In this document: piece by piece, positions 1 through 7,073 of the stretch
Numbering within the stretch: the stretch's first letter is position 1
Layout: the number at the start of each line of letters is the position of its first letter
Assembly: GCA_013331515.1 (NCBI GenBank)
Contig: DUGG01000049.1
Location: 1,886 to 10,045, forward strand
DNA length: 8,160 bases
Direction: 5' to 3'
Source of the DNA: Candidatus Woesearchaeota archaeon
GTDB lineage: Archaea; Nanobdellota; Nanobdellia; Woesearchaeales; UBA10216
Program-made: the position numbers and the translations under genes
The notes under the pieces: model-generated
Databases searched by the model: none
What the model saw: only the letters and a program-made list of their open reading frames with translations
Told to the model about the DNA's origin: nothing

Positions 1-216
1 CATCTTGCCGTATTTGCTGCCAAACTTCGTCATTATCTCCTCGCTCCCAAAGCCCACGACAATAACGGCTTCGTCAATCAGTTTTGCCTTCTGGAGCTGC
101 TGTAGGTTGTATTCTAGAATAGGCGTGTTTGCTACCGGGAGCATTACCTTTGACCTGCTTACTGTAAGCGGGTGTAGCCTTGTTGACTTTCCTGCGGCAA
201 GTATGACTGCTTTCAT
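1..216 (-). CDS. Sugar-1-phosphate nucleotidyltransferase, N-terminal part (GlmU/RmlA-like), cut by window edge
   Basis: Only the first 72 codons are in the window, read from the ATG at 216-214 and running off the left edge. The N-terminus MKAVILAAGKSTRLHPLT is the nucleotide-binding signature of the NTP-transferase fold. It is followed by SKVMLPVANTPILEY, the family's second conserved block (usually PKxMLPVxNKPIxEY), here with Ser in place of the usual Pro before Lys. These enzymes join a sugar-1-phosphate to an NTP, giving an NDP-sugar and pyrophosphate. The gene starts two bases after the glmM stop, so the two are almost certainly co-transcribed and probably translationally coupled. Position after glmM, in a cluster that also has glmS, suggests UDP-GlcNAc synthesis, as in archaeal bifunctional GlmU-like proteins with a C-terminal left-handed beta-helix acetyltransferase. 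That domain lies outside the window, so a glucose-1-P uridylyl- or thymidylyltransferase cannot be excluded. Confidence 0.9.
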   Translation of the reverse strand, partial: MKAVILAAGKSTRLHPLTVSRSKVMLPVANTPILEYNLQQLQKAKLIDEAVIVVGFGSEEIMTKFGSKYGKM

Positions 217-218
217 GT

Positions 219-1556
219 TCAAGCTCCGATTTCTTTTCTTGCCGCTGCTGCTATTTCCTCAGCAAGTCTCATTATCTCGTGCCCGTCTTTTCCTTCAAGC
301 ATTATGCGCAGCGTGTTTTGCGTTCCTGAATATCTTATCAGCGACCTGCCTTTTATGGCAGGCAGTTGCTTTTCAGCTGCAGCGATTGCTGCCGAGGTCA
401 AAGGCAGCGATTTGAGTTCTGTCTTTTCCTTGACTTCCACGTTTATTAAGGCTTGCGGTTTTTTCTCAAGCCTTGCCAGCTCAGAAAGCGGCTTTCCGGT
501 TTTTTGCATTATGCCTGCCACATGTATGGCTGCAAGTACCCCGTCGCCGGTTGTGTTACTGCCAATGATTATGTGGCCTGACTGCTCGCCTCCGAGGGCG
601 TAGCCGTGCTTTTTCATTTCCCCATAGACGAATTTGTCGCCATTTTGCACCCTTGCAGTCATGGCTCCAAGCCCTGAAAGTTCATCGTCAAATGCCGTAT
701 TCGTATATTCTGTGACCACCACGGTGTTCTTTGCCAGTTGCCTTCTTTTCAGCATGTCCTTTGCTATTGCAAGCATTATTGCGTCGCCATCAACGACATT
801 GCCTTTTTCATCCACCATGATAAGCCGGTCAGAGTCGCCGTCAAACGCTATACCGCAGGCCGCTCCAGCAGATAACACTTCTTTTTGCAGGTGCTGCGGC
901 TGCATTGCCCCGCAATCATGGTTTACATTTTTTCCGTCAGGTTTGTTGTTTATTACTTTTGCAGCAGCCCCGAGGCTTGCAAAGATAGCAGCAGATTTAT
1001 AGGCTGCTCCGTTTGCGGCATCAACAACAACTGTAAGCCCGGCCAGTTTGGGCTTTCCTGCCGAATCTGCCAGGAAGGCAAGATAGTCGTCTTCTGCCTT
1101 TGCCAGGGTCATCACAGTGCCTTTGCGGCTTCTTTCTGCCCGTTTTCCAAGGTTATTTTCAACAAATTCCTCATCTTTTTCGCTTAGTTTCTCTCCGATT
1201 TGAGTGAAGAGCTTAATGCCGTTCTGGTCAGAGGGATTGTGGCTGGCTGATATCATTATGCCGCCGTCAGCCTTGAGATGCTTCGTGAGGTAAGCCACTG
1301 CCGCTGTCGGAAGCACTCCAAGCAGCTTCAAATCAGCTCCTGCATCTGTAAGTCCGGACACAAGCGCCTGCTCTATCATCATGCACGACTCCCTTGTGTC
1401 CTTTCCCATAACGATGGATGGGTTCTTTTTCCCATGGGCAAGCTTCCTTATTAAAGCTGCAAATCCTGCCGCAATCTTCCCTATCGTTTCTGGCGTGAGA
1501 GGTTCTTTACCGGGTGTTCCCCTTATGCCGTCTGTGCCGAAAAGCTTTTTGCTCAT
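219..1556 (-). CDS. glmM: Phosphoglucosamine mutase GlmM, bacterial type
   Basis: This 445-residue alpha-D-phosphohexomutase converts glucosamine-6-phosphate to glucosamine-1-phosphate, the second step of UDP-GlcNAc synthesis. The length is normal. The N-terminus KLFGTDGIRG followed by PLTPE is typical of bacterial GlmM. The phosphoserine loop SASHNP carries the catalytic Ser105. The Mg-binding loop DGDSDR is at 239-244 and the sugar-binding loop GGEQSGH at 322-328. The C-terminal phosphate-binding loop RYSGTQNTLR (408-417) has Gln where Glu is usual; the following Asn occurs in some bacterial GlmM proteins. The GTG/ATG choice is clear: the ATG overlaps the stop of the upstream phosphatase gene in an ATGA, and the protein starts right at the conserved FGTDGIRG. 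Two bases separate its stop from the nucleotidyltransferase start. A phosphomannomutase/phosphoglucomutase role is less likely given FGTDGIRG and the glmS gene nearby. Confidence 0.95.
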   Translation of the reverse strand: MSKKLFGTDGIRGTPGKEPLTPETIGKIAAGFAALIRKLAHGKKNPSIVMGKDTRESCMMIEQALVSGLTDAGADLKLLGVLPTAAVAYLTKHLKADGGIMISASHNPSDQNGIKLFTQIGEKLSEKDEEFVENNLGKRAERSRKGTVMTLAKAEDDYLAFLADSAGKPKLAGLTVVVDAANGAAYKSAAIFASLGAAAKVINNKPDGKNVNHDCGAMQPQHLQKEVLSAGAACGIAFDGDSDRLIMVDEKGNVVDGDAIMLAIAKDMLKRRQLAKNTVVVTEYTNTAFDDELSGLGAMTARVQNGDKFVYGEMKKHGYALGGEQSGHIIIGSNTTGDGVLAAIHVAGIMQKTGKPLSELARLEKKPQALINVEVKEKTELKSLPLTSAAIAAAEKQLPAIKGRSLIRYSGTQNTLRIMLEGKDGHEIMRLAEEIAAAARKEIGA

Positions 1557-2347
1557 TCCTGCCCCACCAATTTTGCAATCGCCGACAGGAACTGCCTGTG
1601 AACTTGTTTACTTCCTGCTGCAAGGACGCTTTCGCTCGTGTCAAGGAGCCATTCTCTGCCATGGAGGTCTGTCACTATTCCTCCGGCTTCCCTGATGATT
1701 ATTGCGCCGGCAGCATAATCCCACGCTTTGCTGCCCATGTGGAGATAGGCATCAACGCGGCCTGTGGCAATCTCGCAGAGTGAGAGTGCCCCGCTTCCTT
1801 TCATCCTGACGGCTTTTGCCCCGGCAATGGCCTTGGCTAATTCAAAAGTGTGCATTCTTCTGCCAATGCTATAACCGCTATCCACGCAAACCATGGCCTC
1901 ACCTAGCCCGGCAATTTCCAGGGGCCTGATTTTTTTGCCATTGCAAAACGCCCCCTCTCCTTTCACCGCTGTAAAGGTCTCTCCTGACAAATGGTTTGCT
2001 ATGACACCCAGGATTATGTCCCGGCCTTTTGCAAGCGCTATGGACGTGCAGAAGTAATCCCCTCCCCGGCTGTAGTTTGTGGTGCCATCCAGGGGGTCAA
2101 CATGCCATGTGTATTCCCTGCCTTCATGGCTGCTTTCCTCGCTCAGTATTGTGTGGCATGGGAATGAACCCAGTATGACAGCCCTTATTGCGGCATCCGC
2201 TTCGGTGTCGGCGTTTGTGACGAGATTCCTTGGGTTGTTGTCCTTTATCTTGATCCTCAGGGGCTTCCTGTGATGGAACAAGAGCAGCCTGCCTGCCTCC
2301 TTTGCCGCGGTAACAGCGATGTCCAAAGCCTTTGGAGGAACGCCCAT
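1553..2347 (-). CDS. Inositol monophosphatase family phosphatase (IMPase / archaeal FBPase type)
   Basis: A 264-residue Mg-dependent sugar phosphatase of the IMPase superfamily. The metal ligands are all visible: Glu70 in LSEES, Asp84 and Asp87 in DPLDGTTNY (84-92), and Asp210 in WDYAAG (209-214), followed by REAGG. In archaea, members of this family commonly hydrolyse both inositol-1-phosphate and fructose-1,6-bisphosphate. An FBPase role would make fructose-6-phosphate, the substrate of GlmS in the same cluster, but the sequence alone does not settle the substrate; a CysQ-like 3'-phosphoadenosine phosphatase is another possibility. The start lies two bases after the transaldolase stop, and the stop overlaps the glmM start in ATGA, so translation is probably coupled along transaldolase-phosphatase-glmM. 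I see no strong Shine-Dalgarno sequence right before the start, in keeping with coupling. Confidence 0.88.
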   Translation of the reverse strand: MGVPPKALDIAVTAAKEAGRLLLFHHRKPLRIKIKDNNPRNLVTNADTEADAAIRAVILGSFPCHTILSEESSHEGREYTWHVDPLDGTTNYSRGGDYFCTSIALAKGRDIILGVIANHLSGETFTAVKGEGAFCNGKKIRPLEIAGLGEAMVCVDSGYSIGRRMHTFELAKAIAGAKAVRMKGSGALSLCEIATGRVDAYLHMGSKAWDYAAGAIIIREAGGIVTDLHGREWLLDTSESVLAAGSKQVHRQFLSAIAKLVGQE

Positions 2348-2349
2348 TT

Positions 2350-3012
2350 TTATTTTATCTGCTGCCCCAGCTTTGCCCAGTCGTCGAGGAACTGCTTGAG
2401 CCCTGCATCGGTGAGTGGATGCTTGTAGAGCTGCTCCAACACCTTGAATGGTATTGTAGCTATGTCCGCGCCTATCAGAGCCGCCTGTTTTACATGTAGT
2501 GGGTTCCTCACGCTGGCAACCAGTATCTTTGTGTCAAATTTGTAGTTGTCGTAAATTTCCCTTATCTCCTCAATGATTTCCATGCCATCATGCCCTGCGT
2601 CATCAAGCCTGCCTACGAAGGGGCTTATTATGTATGCGCCCGCCTTTGCCGCCAGAAGCGCCTGGTTGGCTGAGAAGCAGAGGGTAACATTTGTCCTTGT
2701 CCCCTCTGCCTTGAGTGTCTTTACTGCCTTCAGCCCATCAGGTGTCAAGGGAACCTTTACAACGACATTCTTGTGTATCTTTGCAAGGATTCTCGCCTCG
2801 TGCATGATGGCCTCATATCTTGTTGCGACTACCTCTGCCGAGATGTCGCCATGCACAAGCTCGCATATCTCCTTCACTATCGCCTTGAAGTCCTTTCCCT
2901 TGTCCTTCTCCTTCGCGACCAGGCTGGGATTGGTTGTCACTCCGTCCAATATTCCCCAGTCATTTGCCTGCCTTATCTCATCAATGTTTGCCGTGTCTAT
3001 GAATATCTCCAT
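2350..3012 (-). CDS. tal: Small transaldolase (MipB/TalC, fructose-6-phosphate aldolase-like family)
   Basis: A 220-residue class I aldolase of the compact transaldolase type. MEIFIDTAN at the N-terminus, [13 protein letters not shown] (23-35) and [11 protein letters not shown] with the Schiff-base Lys86 are the family hallmarks; FVGRLDD further on is also conserved. It should exchange a dihydroxyacetone unit between sugar phosphates (sedoheptulose-7-P + glyceraldehyde-3-P to erythrose-4-P + fructose-6-P), or act as a fructose-6-phosphate aldolase. The frame stays open 52 codons upstream to 3168, but that stretch has no transaldolase similarity and contains a TATA-like box and a GC-rich hairpin. 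The ATG at 3012 is preceded by GGGGGTG, a plausible Shine-Dalgarno sequence, and gives the family's usual N-terminus and length. It appears to head the second transcription unit, followed two bases later by the phosphatase gene. Confidence 0.93.
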   Translation of the reverse strand: MEIFIDTANIDEIRQANDWGILDGVTTNPSLVAKEKDKGKDFKAIVKEICELVHGDISAEVVATRYEAIMHEARILAKIHKNVVVKVPLTPDGLKAVKTLKAEGTRTNVTLCFSANQALLAAKAGAYIISPFVGRLDDAGHDGMEIIEEIREIYDNYKFDTKILVASVRNPLHVKQAALIGADIATIPFKVLEQLYKHPLTDAGLKQFLDDWAKLGQQIK

Positions 3013-3196
3013 TCCTGGCACCCCCGGTGTTTTTGCTGGAATCCTGCTTTTAGGGTCATTATGGCAAATTGCAAAAATATTCAAACTTTCCCATTGCAAT
3101 TCAGCATTGGCAGAGCCGATGCGCAGCGGCGGCTTCGCCGCCTCTGTGCTATTTGGTGAATCTCGCAAAATGTTTGATAATTAACGGGATTCGCCA
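3013..3196 (-). promoter_or_regulatory. Leader and promoter region of the transaldolase-glmM unit
   Basis: This 184-bp gap between the flavoprotein stop and the transaldolase start is the only sizeable break in the minus-strand cluster. Read on the minus strand it has a GC-rich hairpin at 3142-3128 (GGCGGC, 3-nt loop, GCCGCC) with no T-run behind it. Next comes a TATA-like TTTGAATATTTT around 3086-3075, which would place the transcription start near 3055-3050, about 40 nt before the ATG at 3012. ATTGCAA occurs on both sides of this TATA-like box (3068-3074, and as the palindrome ATTGCAAT at 3093-3100), 25 bp apart, as expected for a paired regulator site. The promoter call is an inference from base composition and spacing. 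Confidence 0.45.
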
Positions 3197-3197
3197 T
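3081..3197 (-). CDS. Possible 38-codon small ORF coupled to the flavoprotein stop
   Basis: The stop of the flavoprotein gene and an ATG overlap as TAATG (3199-3195), an arrangement typical of translational coupling. The ORF encodes 38 residues beginning [10 protein letters not shown] and has an arginine-rich middle (QRRRSRR). That basic stretch is the coding sense of the GC-rich hairpin, and the ORF ends in the TATA-like box of the transaldolase promoter. Both facts suggest it may be an accidental ORF. No domain is recognisable. Confidence 0.15.
   Translation of the reverse strand: MANPVNYQTFCEIHQIAQRRRSRRCASALPMLNCNGKV
3128..3142 (-). repeat. Perfect GC-rich hairpin downstream of the flavoprotein gene
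   Basis: GGCGGC and GCCGCC form a perfect 6-bp stem around a 3-nt loop, about 55 bases past the lpd stop. Outer AGCA...TGCT and CAGAG...CTCTG matches (roughly 3150-3097) could enlarge the structure. No T-tract follows on either strand, so it is not a standard intrinsic terminator. It may protect the 3' end of the glmS-HAD-lpd transcript or be part of the transaldolase leader. Confidence 0.4.
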
Positions 3198-4615
3198 TAT
3201 TTATTGTTTTCGCTGCCTCCAAGCCGTATCCTCCTCTTGCCCATTGAGTGTATTGGCCTTCCGCATGCGTCAAGCACTGCCTCCCTTAGCGCCTCTGAAA
3301 GGGAAGGGTGAGGATGGACTGCCGCTATTACCGTGTCAGCATCAAGGTACTGCATGGCAAGCACTGCCTCTCCTATGATGTCGGATGCCCTGTCCGAAAG
3401 CAGATGCACACCCAGGAATTTCCTTGTTGTCTTGTCAATTATGACCTTTGCAATTCCAGTGGTGCACCCAAGTGTCATCGCCCTGCCGCTGGCCTTGAAT
3501 GAGAACCTGCCGATGAGCACGCTGCTCCTTCTCTTCATTGCCTCTTCCTCGGTCATTCCAACGGCCGCTATTTCAGGCATTGAATATATGCATCTTGGAA
3601 TCGCCTTTCCGGCCATGGTTGTGCCCATTCCCAGGGCATTTTCGGCAGCGACTATGCCTTGTTCCATTGCTTCATGGGCGTATCTCCCCCCTGTGACATC
3701 ACCCACGGCGTAAACGCCCTTTGCTGAAGTTTTCATCCTGTCATTTACAGTTATCATGCCCTTGGCATCCTGTTTGATGCCGGCTTTTTCCAGCCCGAGT
3801 CCTTCGGTGTTTGGCCTGGTGCCGATGCACACTATTACTGCCTCTGCATTTATCTCCCGGCCGCTTGACGTCTTTACTAGGGCTGACGCATCTGTTTCAG
3901 TAACCGAAGTCACTGTTGTGCCGGTGAGCACTTCAGCCCCTTTTTCCTTCATTGATTCAGTTATCAGTCTGGACATTTCTGCGTCCTCTGCCGGAAGCAC
4001 CCTGTCAGCAGCCTCTATGATGGTTGTCTTGCAGCCGAGCTTTGGCAGCATGCAGGCAAACTCAACGCCTTCAGGGCCGCCTCCTGCTATTACCGCCGAT
4101 TTTGGCAGTGTTTTTGACAACAGGAAGTCCCGCCCTGTTAAGCTGCGCTTGCCTTTTGAGAAGATTGGCGGGGGTGATGCGCTGCTTCCTGTAGCGATTA
4201 TGACGCTGCCGGCTTCCAGCGGCTCTGTTTCCCTGCTTTCTGTGGTAACATTGACCTGTGTTGCCGATGCCATCCTCGCCGTTCCTCTTATCACATCAAC
4301 GCCGTTGAGCTGGAGCAGGGACAGTATTCCAGATGAGAGTTTTTCGGTCATTTGCTTCCTTTTCTCAGCCAGTACAAAGGGGTCGTTGACTGTCATTTCC
4401 GCCTTTATCCCGAAGCTCCTGGCAAATTCCAGGGTTTCGCTTATCTCTGCCAGGCGTATCATTGTCTTGCTTGGTATGCACCCGGCATTAGTGCAAACCC
4501 CCCCGATGCTTCCATTCTCTATCACCGCGACTTTTGCGCCAAGCTGGGCTGCCCTTATTGCCGCGACATAGCCACCAGGCCCGCTTCCTATGACTACAAC
4601 GTCAAATTTTCTCAT
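3197..4615 (-). CDS. lpdA: Dihydrolipoamide dehydrogenase family flavoprotein (class I pyridine nucleotide-disulfide oxidoreductase)
   Basis: A full-length 472-residue FAD/NAD flavoenzyme. The FAD-binding GSGPGG is at 10-15, with ribose-binding Glu33. The redox disulfide is Cys41 and Cys46 in GGVCTNAGCIPSK. ATGS is at 141-144, the NAD-binding GGGPEGVE at 178-185, and a second FAD motif VYAVGDVTGG lies near residue 310. The C-terminal catalytic pair is His436 and Glu441 in HPHPSLSE. An acidic residue after the second NAD strand (TIIEAADR) suggests NAD rather than NADP. The enzyme should reoxidise dihydrolipoyl groups of a 2-oxoacid dehydrogenase or glycine cleavage system, but no E1, E2, lipoyl carrier or lipoate ligase gene is nearby, so the partner is unknown. 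The loop GGGPEG has Pro-Glu where most relatives have a hydrophobic residue and Ile. The start overlaps the HAD gene stop in ATGA, and the gene ends the glmS-led unit. A related disulfide reductase acting on another thiol is possible. Confidence 0.9.
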   Translation of the reverse strand: MRKFDVVVIGSGPGGYVAAIRAAQLGAKVAVIENGSIGGVCTNAGCIPSKTMIRLAEISETLEFARSFGIKAEMTVNDPFVLAEKRKQMTEKLSSGILSLLQLNGVDVIRGTARMASATQVNVTTESRETEPLEAGSVIIATGSSASPPPIFSKGKRSLTGRDFLLSKTLPKSAVIAGGGPEGVEFACMLPKLGCKTTIIEAADRVLPAEDAEMSRLITESMKEKGAEVLTGTTVTSVTETDASALVKTSSGREINAEAVIVCIGTRPNTEGLGLEKAGIKQDAKGMITVNDRMKTSAKGVYAVGDVTGGRYAHEAMEQGIVAAENALGMGTTMAGKAIPRCIYSMPEIAAVGMTEEEAMKRRSSVLIGRFSFKASGRAMTLGCTTGIAKVIIDKTTRKFLGVHLLSDRASDIIGEAVLAMQYLDADTVIAAVHPHPSLSEALREAVLDACGRPIHSMGKRRIRLGGSENNK

Positions 4616-5262
4616 CTTTGCGTGAAATCTCTTATTTGCAGCTCCTTTAAGCCGTTTACTATTTTGTCTGCCATAGAAAAATCATGGCTGGCCGTTGATG
4701 GCGTCTTCAGCGCAATGCATTTCATCCCGGCCGCCTTTGCTGAGGCAACACCTGCGCTGGAGTCCTCAATTGCAATGCATTGTACTGGGGGAATGCCAAG
4801 CTTCCCGGCTGCCGCGAGGAACGGCTCAGGATTCGGCTTGCCCAGTGAGACATCCTCTACGGTGACTATTGAACTGAAGTATTCACTGATTCCAAGCGTT
4901 GATATGACTGCATCAACCACTCTTCTGTACTGGCCTGACGCTATTGCCATAACAAAACCCGCCTTCCTGAACATCCCGAGCAGCGGCAGCAGGCCCTCAT
5001 TCGGCTTTATCCCTTCCTGCCTTATTATTTTTACAGCCTCACTGGTTTTTTCCCCAGCCAGCCATTCTGCCGTCTGCGGCAGCCGGAACAGTTCCCTCAT
5101 TATCTCCCAACTCTTTCTTGTTGACATGCCCACCATGCCGTCGTTCGCTTCGGCGCTTATTGACGCGCCGTACCTGGCAAGTATAGCATTATCCGCCCTG
5201 AAATGCAGCGGCTCGGTATCAGCTATTACGCCGTCGTGGTCGAAGATAACTGCCGTAATCAT
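4612..5262 (-). CDS. HAD-superfamily hydrolase, beta-phosphoglucomutase / sugar phosphatase-like
   Basis: A 216-residue HAD protein with all four catalytic motifs. Motif I is FDHDGVIADTE, with nucleophile Asp8 and acid/base Asp10. Motif II is Ser109 in IASG, motif III Lys142 in GKPNPEPF, and motif IV Glu166-Asp167 in IEDSSAGV. The insertion after motif I makes a helical cap of the beta-phosphoglucomutase / 2-deoxyglucose-6-phosphate phosphatase type. It should therefore act on a small phosphosugar as phosphatase or phosphomutase; the substrate cannot be read from the sequence. Its start overlaps the glmS stop and its stop overlaps the next start, both as ATGA, so it is translated as part of the glmS unit. 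A link to hexosamine or hexose phosphate balance is reasonable but inferred. Confidence 0.88.
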   Translation of the reverse strand: MITAVIFDHDGVIADTEPLHFRADNAILARYGASISAEANDGMVGMSTRKSWEIMRELFRLPQTAEWLAGEKTSEAVKIIRQEGIKPNEGLLPLLGMFRKAGFVMAIASGQYRRVVDAVISTLGISEYFSSIVTVEDVSLGKPNPEPFLAAAGKLGIPPVQCIAIEDSSAGVASAKAAGMKCIALKTPSTASHDFSMADKIVNGLKELQIRDFTQR

Positions 5263-7046
5263 TTTACGGTCACGCTTTTAGCCAGATTCCGGGGGTAGTC
5301 CGGGTTCAGCCCGCGCAGGATGGCAATATGGTACGCCAGTATCTGGACAGGGATTATGTTGACAATTGGTGATGCGTTGCCTGCGTCAGGCACCTTTAGC
5401 CAATAATCAAATGATGAATGACTTTGAGGCGAGATGCCGATTATGTAGCCGCCCCTTGCCTTCACCTCCATCACGCTGCCAAGCATGTCATTTTTTGTTT
5501 CGTCATTTGCCACGATTGCTATGCATGGCGTTCCCTCCTCAACCAGCGCGAGAGGGCCGTGCTTGAGCTCTCCCCCGGCAAAGCCCTGCGCAGGGATGCA
5601 ACATGCTTCCTGCAGCTTTATGGCGGCCTCAAGCGCAATGGGATAATTGAGCCCACGGCCTATTATCAGGATGTCCTTTTTACCCGCAAGACTTACTGCA
5701 AGGTTCCGGATGTGTTCCTCATACCGGGGGTTGAGCATGTCATTGACTGAACCGGCTGTGTTCATCAAGAGAAACTTCCCCTCCTGCAGTTCCCCTGCAG
5801 CGGCGTAAGCCAGCAGCGTCAGCACGGCGAGCTGGGCTGTCGTTGCCTTTGTGCTGACCACCGCCATTTCGGCTCCGGCATTGACCATGAAGAAGTCGTC
5901 GCTCGCCCGCATCATGGTTGAGCCAAACACGTTCAACAGTGATATTACCCTGGAATTTTTTGATTTCGCAACCTCTATAGCTTCCAGAACGTCAGCTGTC
6001 TCGCCGCTTTGGGATATGGGTATCATCAGGGTCCTTGGAGTAAGGTAATGCTGGTAGTTCGCGAATTCTGATGCAATGACTGAATTTATATGCTTATTGG
6101 CAATCCTGGAAAAGAGGTATTCACCGGTCATGCATACCTTGCCTGCCGTCCCGCAGCCAACAAGGAAAGTGCCGAATGCATTCCTTATCGCATCGGCAAC
6201 GGCCATTATCTTGTCGTCATCCTGGTTTATGGCGGCGGCTATGGTATGCTTCTGTTCCATTATCTCCTTGATAAAGAAGTGGTCGTATCCTTCTTTTTCA
6301 GCGCTGCCCCTGTGCCAGTGGATGTCAACCACCCGCTTTTGCAGCTCTTTTCCGGTGTCAAGGGCGAAGAATTTTGGCGCAGTGCCACTGCCATCCGTGA
6401 CCACGCACTCACCATCATCAAGGTACATGACCTTGTTGGTGTAGTCAAGGAAGGCCATGACATCTGACCCTACGAAGAATTCTCCTGCGCCTGCTCCGTT
6501 CACTCCAACTATCAGCGGAGAGCCCTTCCTGACGGCAATTAGCATACCTGACTTTGAATCAATCGCCACAAATGCCGACCGGCCATTGAGCATCTTGGCG
6601 GCTTCAACTGCCGCACGGCCAAATTCCATCCGTTTTGCAAGCGTCTCAATCAGGTGGGGAATTATTTCAGTGTCAGTCTGTGATATGAACCTGTGCCCGG
6701 CCAGACCACCCTTGAGTTCGTCATGGTTGTCAACTATACCGTTGTGAACTACGGCTATCGTGCCAGTGCAATCAAGATGGGGATGCGCATTCTGCTGTGT
6801 TACGCCGCCATGCGTGGCCCACCTCGTATGCGCAATTGCCGTGTGATTTTCACTTTTTATTGCTTCTTTCACCTGGCTGATGCCTACTTCCCCTATCTTG
6901 CCAACGCGCTTCACCTGGGAAATTGAGTCGCCTGTTACGGCAGCAATGCCCCAGGAATCATAGCCCCTGTACTCAAGTTTCTTAAGGCACTCCAGAACGA
7001 CTGTAACCGCGTCTTTGTTCCCCGTGTAAGCAATTATTCCGCACAT
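5259..7046 (-). CDS. glmS: Glutamine-fructose-6-phosphate aminotransferase (isomerizing) GlmS
   Basis: A 595-residue GlmS of normal length. It makes glucosamine-6-phosphate from fructose-6-phosphate and glutamine, the committed step toward UDP-GlcNAc. The N-terminal glutaminase domain (about 1-235) starts MCGI, so Cys2 is the nucleophile once Met is removed; this fixes the start. YRGYDSWGIA (26-35), HTRWATHG (73-80) and HNGIVDN (101-107) are the other glutaminase motifs. Two SIS domains follow, with SQSGET in the first. The isomerase residues known from E. coli are kept: Lys477 and Glu480 (KLQE), His496 (ELKHGP) and Lys590 (AKSVTVK at the C-terminus). Trp32 replaces the small residue usual in YRGYDSAG. 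The gene heads the minus-strand unit and overlaps the HAD gene by 4 bp. It is preceded by an unusually long structured leader, which suggests control at the RNA level. Confidence 0.97.
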   Translation of the reverse strand: MCGIIAYTGNKDAVTVVLECLKKLEYRGYDSWGIAAVTGDSISQVKRVGKIGEVGISQVKEAIKSENHTAIAHTRWATHGGVTQQNAHPHLDCTGTIAVVHNGIVDNHDELKGGLAGHRFISQTDTEIIPHLIETLAKRMEFGRAAVEAAKMLNGRSAFVAIDSKSGMLIAVRKGSPLIVGVNGAGAGEFFVGSDVMAFLDYTNKVMYLDDGECVVTDGSGTAPKFFALDTGKELQKRVVDIHWHRGSAEKEGYDHFFIKEIMEQKHTIAAAINQDDDKIMAVADAIRNAFGTFLVGCGTAGKVCMTGEYLFSRIANKHINSVIASEFANYQHYLTPRTLMIPISQSGETADVLEAIEVAKSKNSRVISLLNVFGSTMMRASDDFFMVNAGAEMAVVSTKATTAQLAVLTLLAYAAAGELQEGKFLLMNTAGSVNDMLNPRYEEHIRNLAVSLAGKKDILIIGRGLNYPIALEAAIKLQEACCIPAQGFAGGELKHGPLALVEEGTPCIAIVANDETKNDMLGSVMEVKARGGYIIGISPQSHSSFDYWLKVPDAGNASPIVNIIPVQILAYHIAILRGLNPDYPRNLAKSVTVK

Positions 7047-7066
7047 GAGTTTTCACGTAATGGCAT
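7034..7066 (-). CDS. Possible 10-codon upstream ORF overlapping the glmS start
   Basis: An ATG at 7066-7064 opens a short frame, MPLRENSCAE, whose TAA stop (7036-7034) lies inside codons 4-5 of glmS, in a different frame. AAGGT sits 8 nt upstream and could serve as a Shine-Dalgarno sequence; it is buried in the 3' arm of the 7092-7074 hairpin. The glmS ATG itself has only a weak GTGA about 8-10 nt before it. Ribosomes ending this frame could restart at glmS. This may be chance; no peptide function is claimed. Confidence 0.25.
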   Translation of the reverse strand: MPLRENSCAE

Positions 7067-7073
7067 CTTGACT

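Noticed and set aside
3013..3168. A 52-codon N-terminal extension of the transaldolase frame
   Set aside because: It has no similarity to transaldolases, holds the TATA-like box and hairpin, and the ATG at 3012 has a ribosome site and gives the canonical MEIFIDTAN start and length.
2573..3184. Plus-strand open frame of 203 codons opposite the transaldolase
   Set aside because: Antisense shadow; the minus strand encodes a clear transaldolase with its catalytic lysine.
3756..4571. Long plus-strand open frame of 271 codons opposite the flavoprotein gene
   Set aside because: It is the antisense shadow of a gene with complete FAD, NAD and active-site motifs; its own translation is low-complexity Ser/Ala/Leu with no domain.
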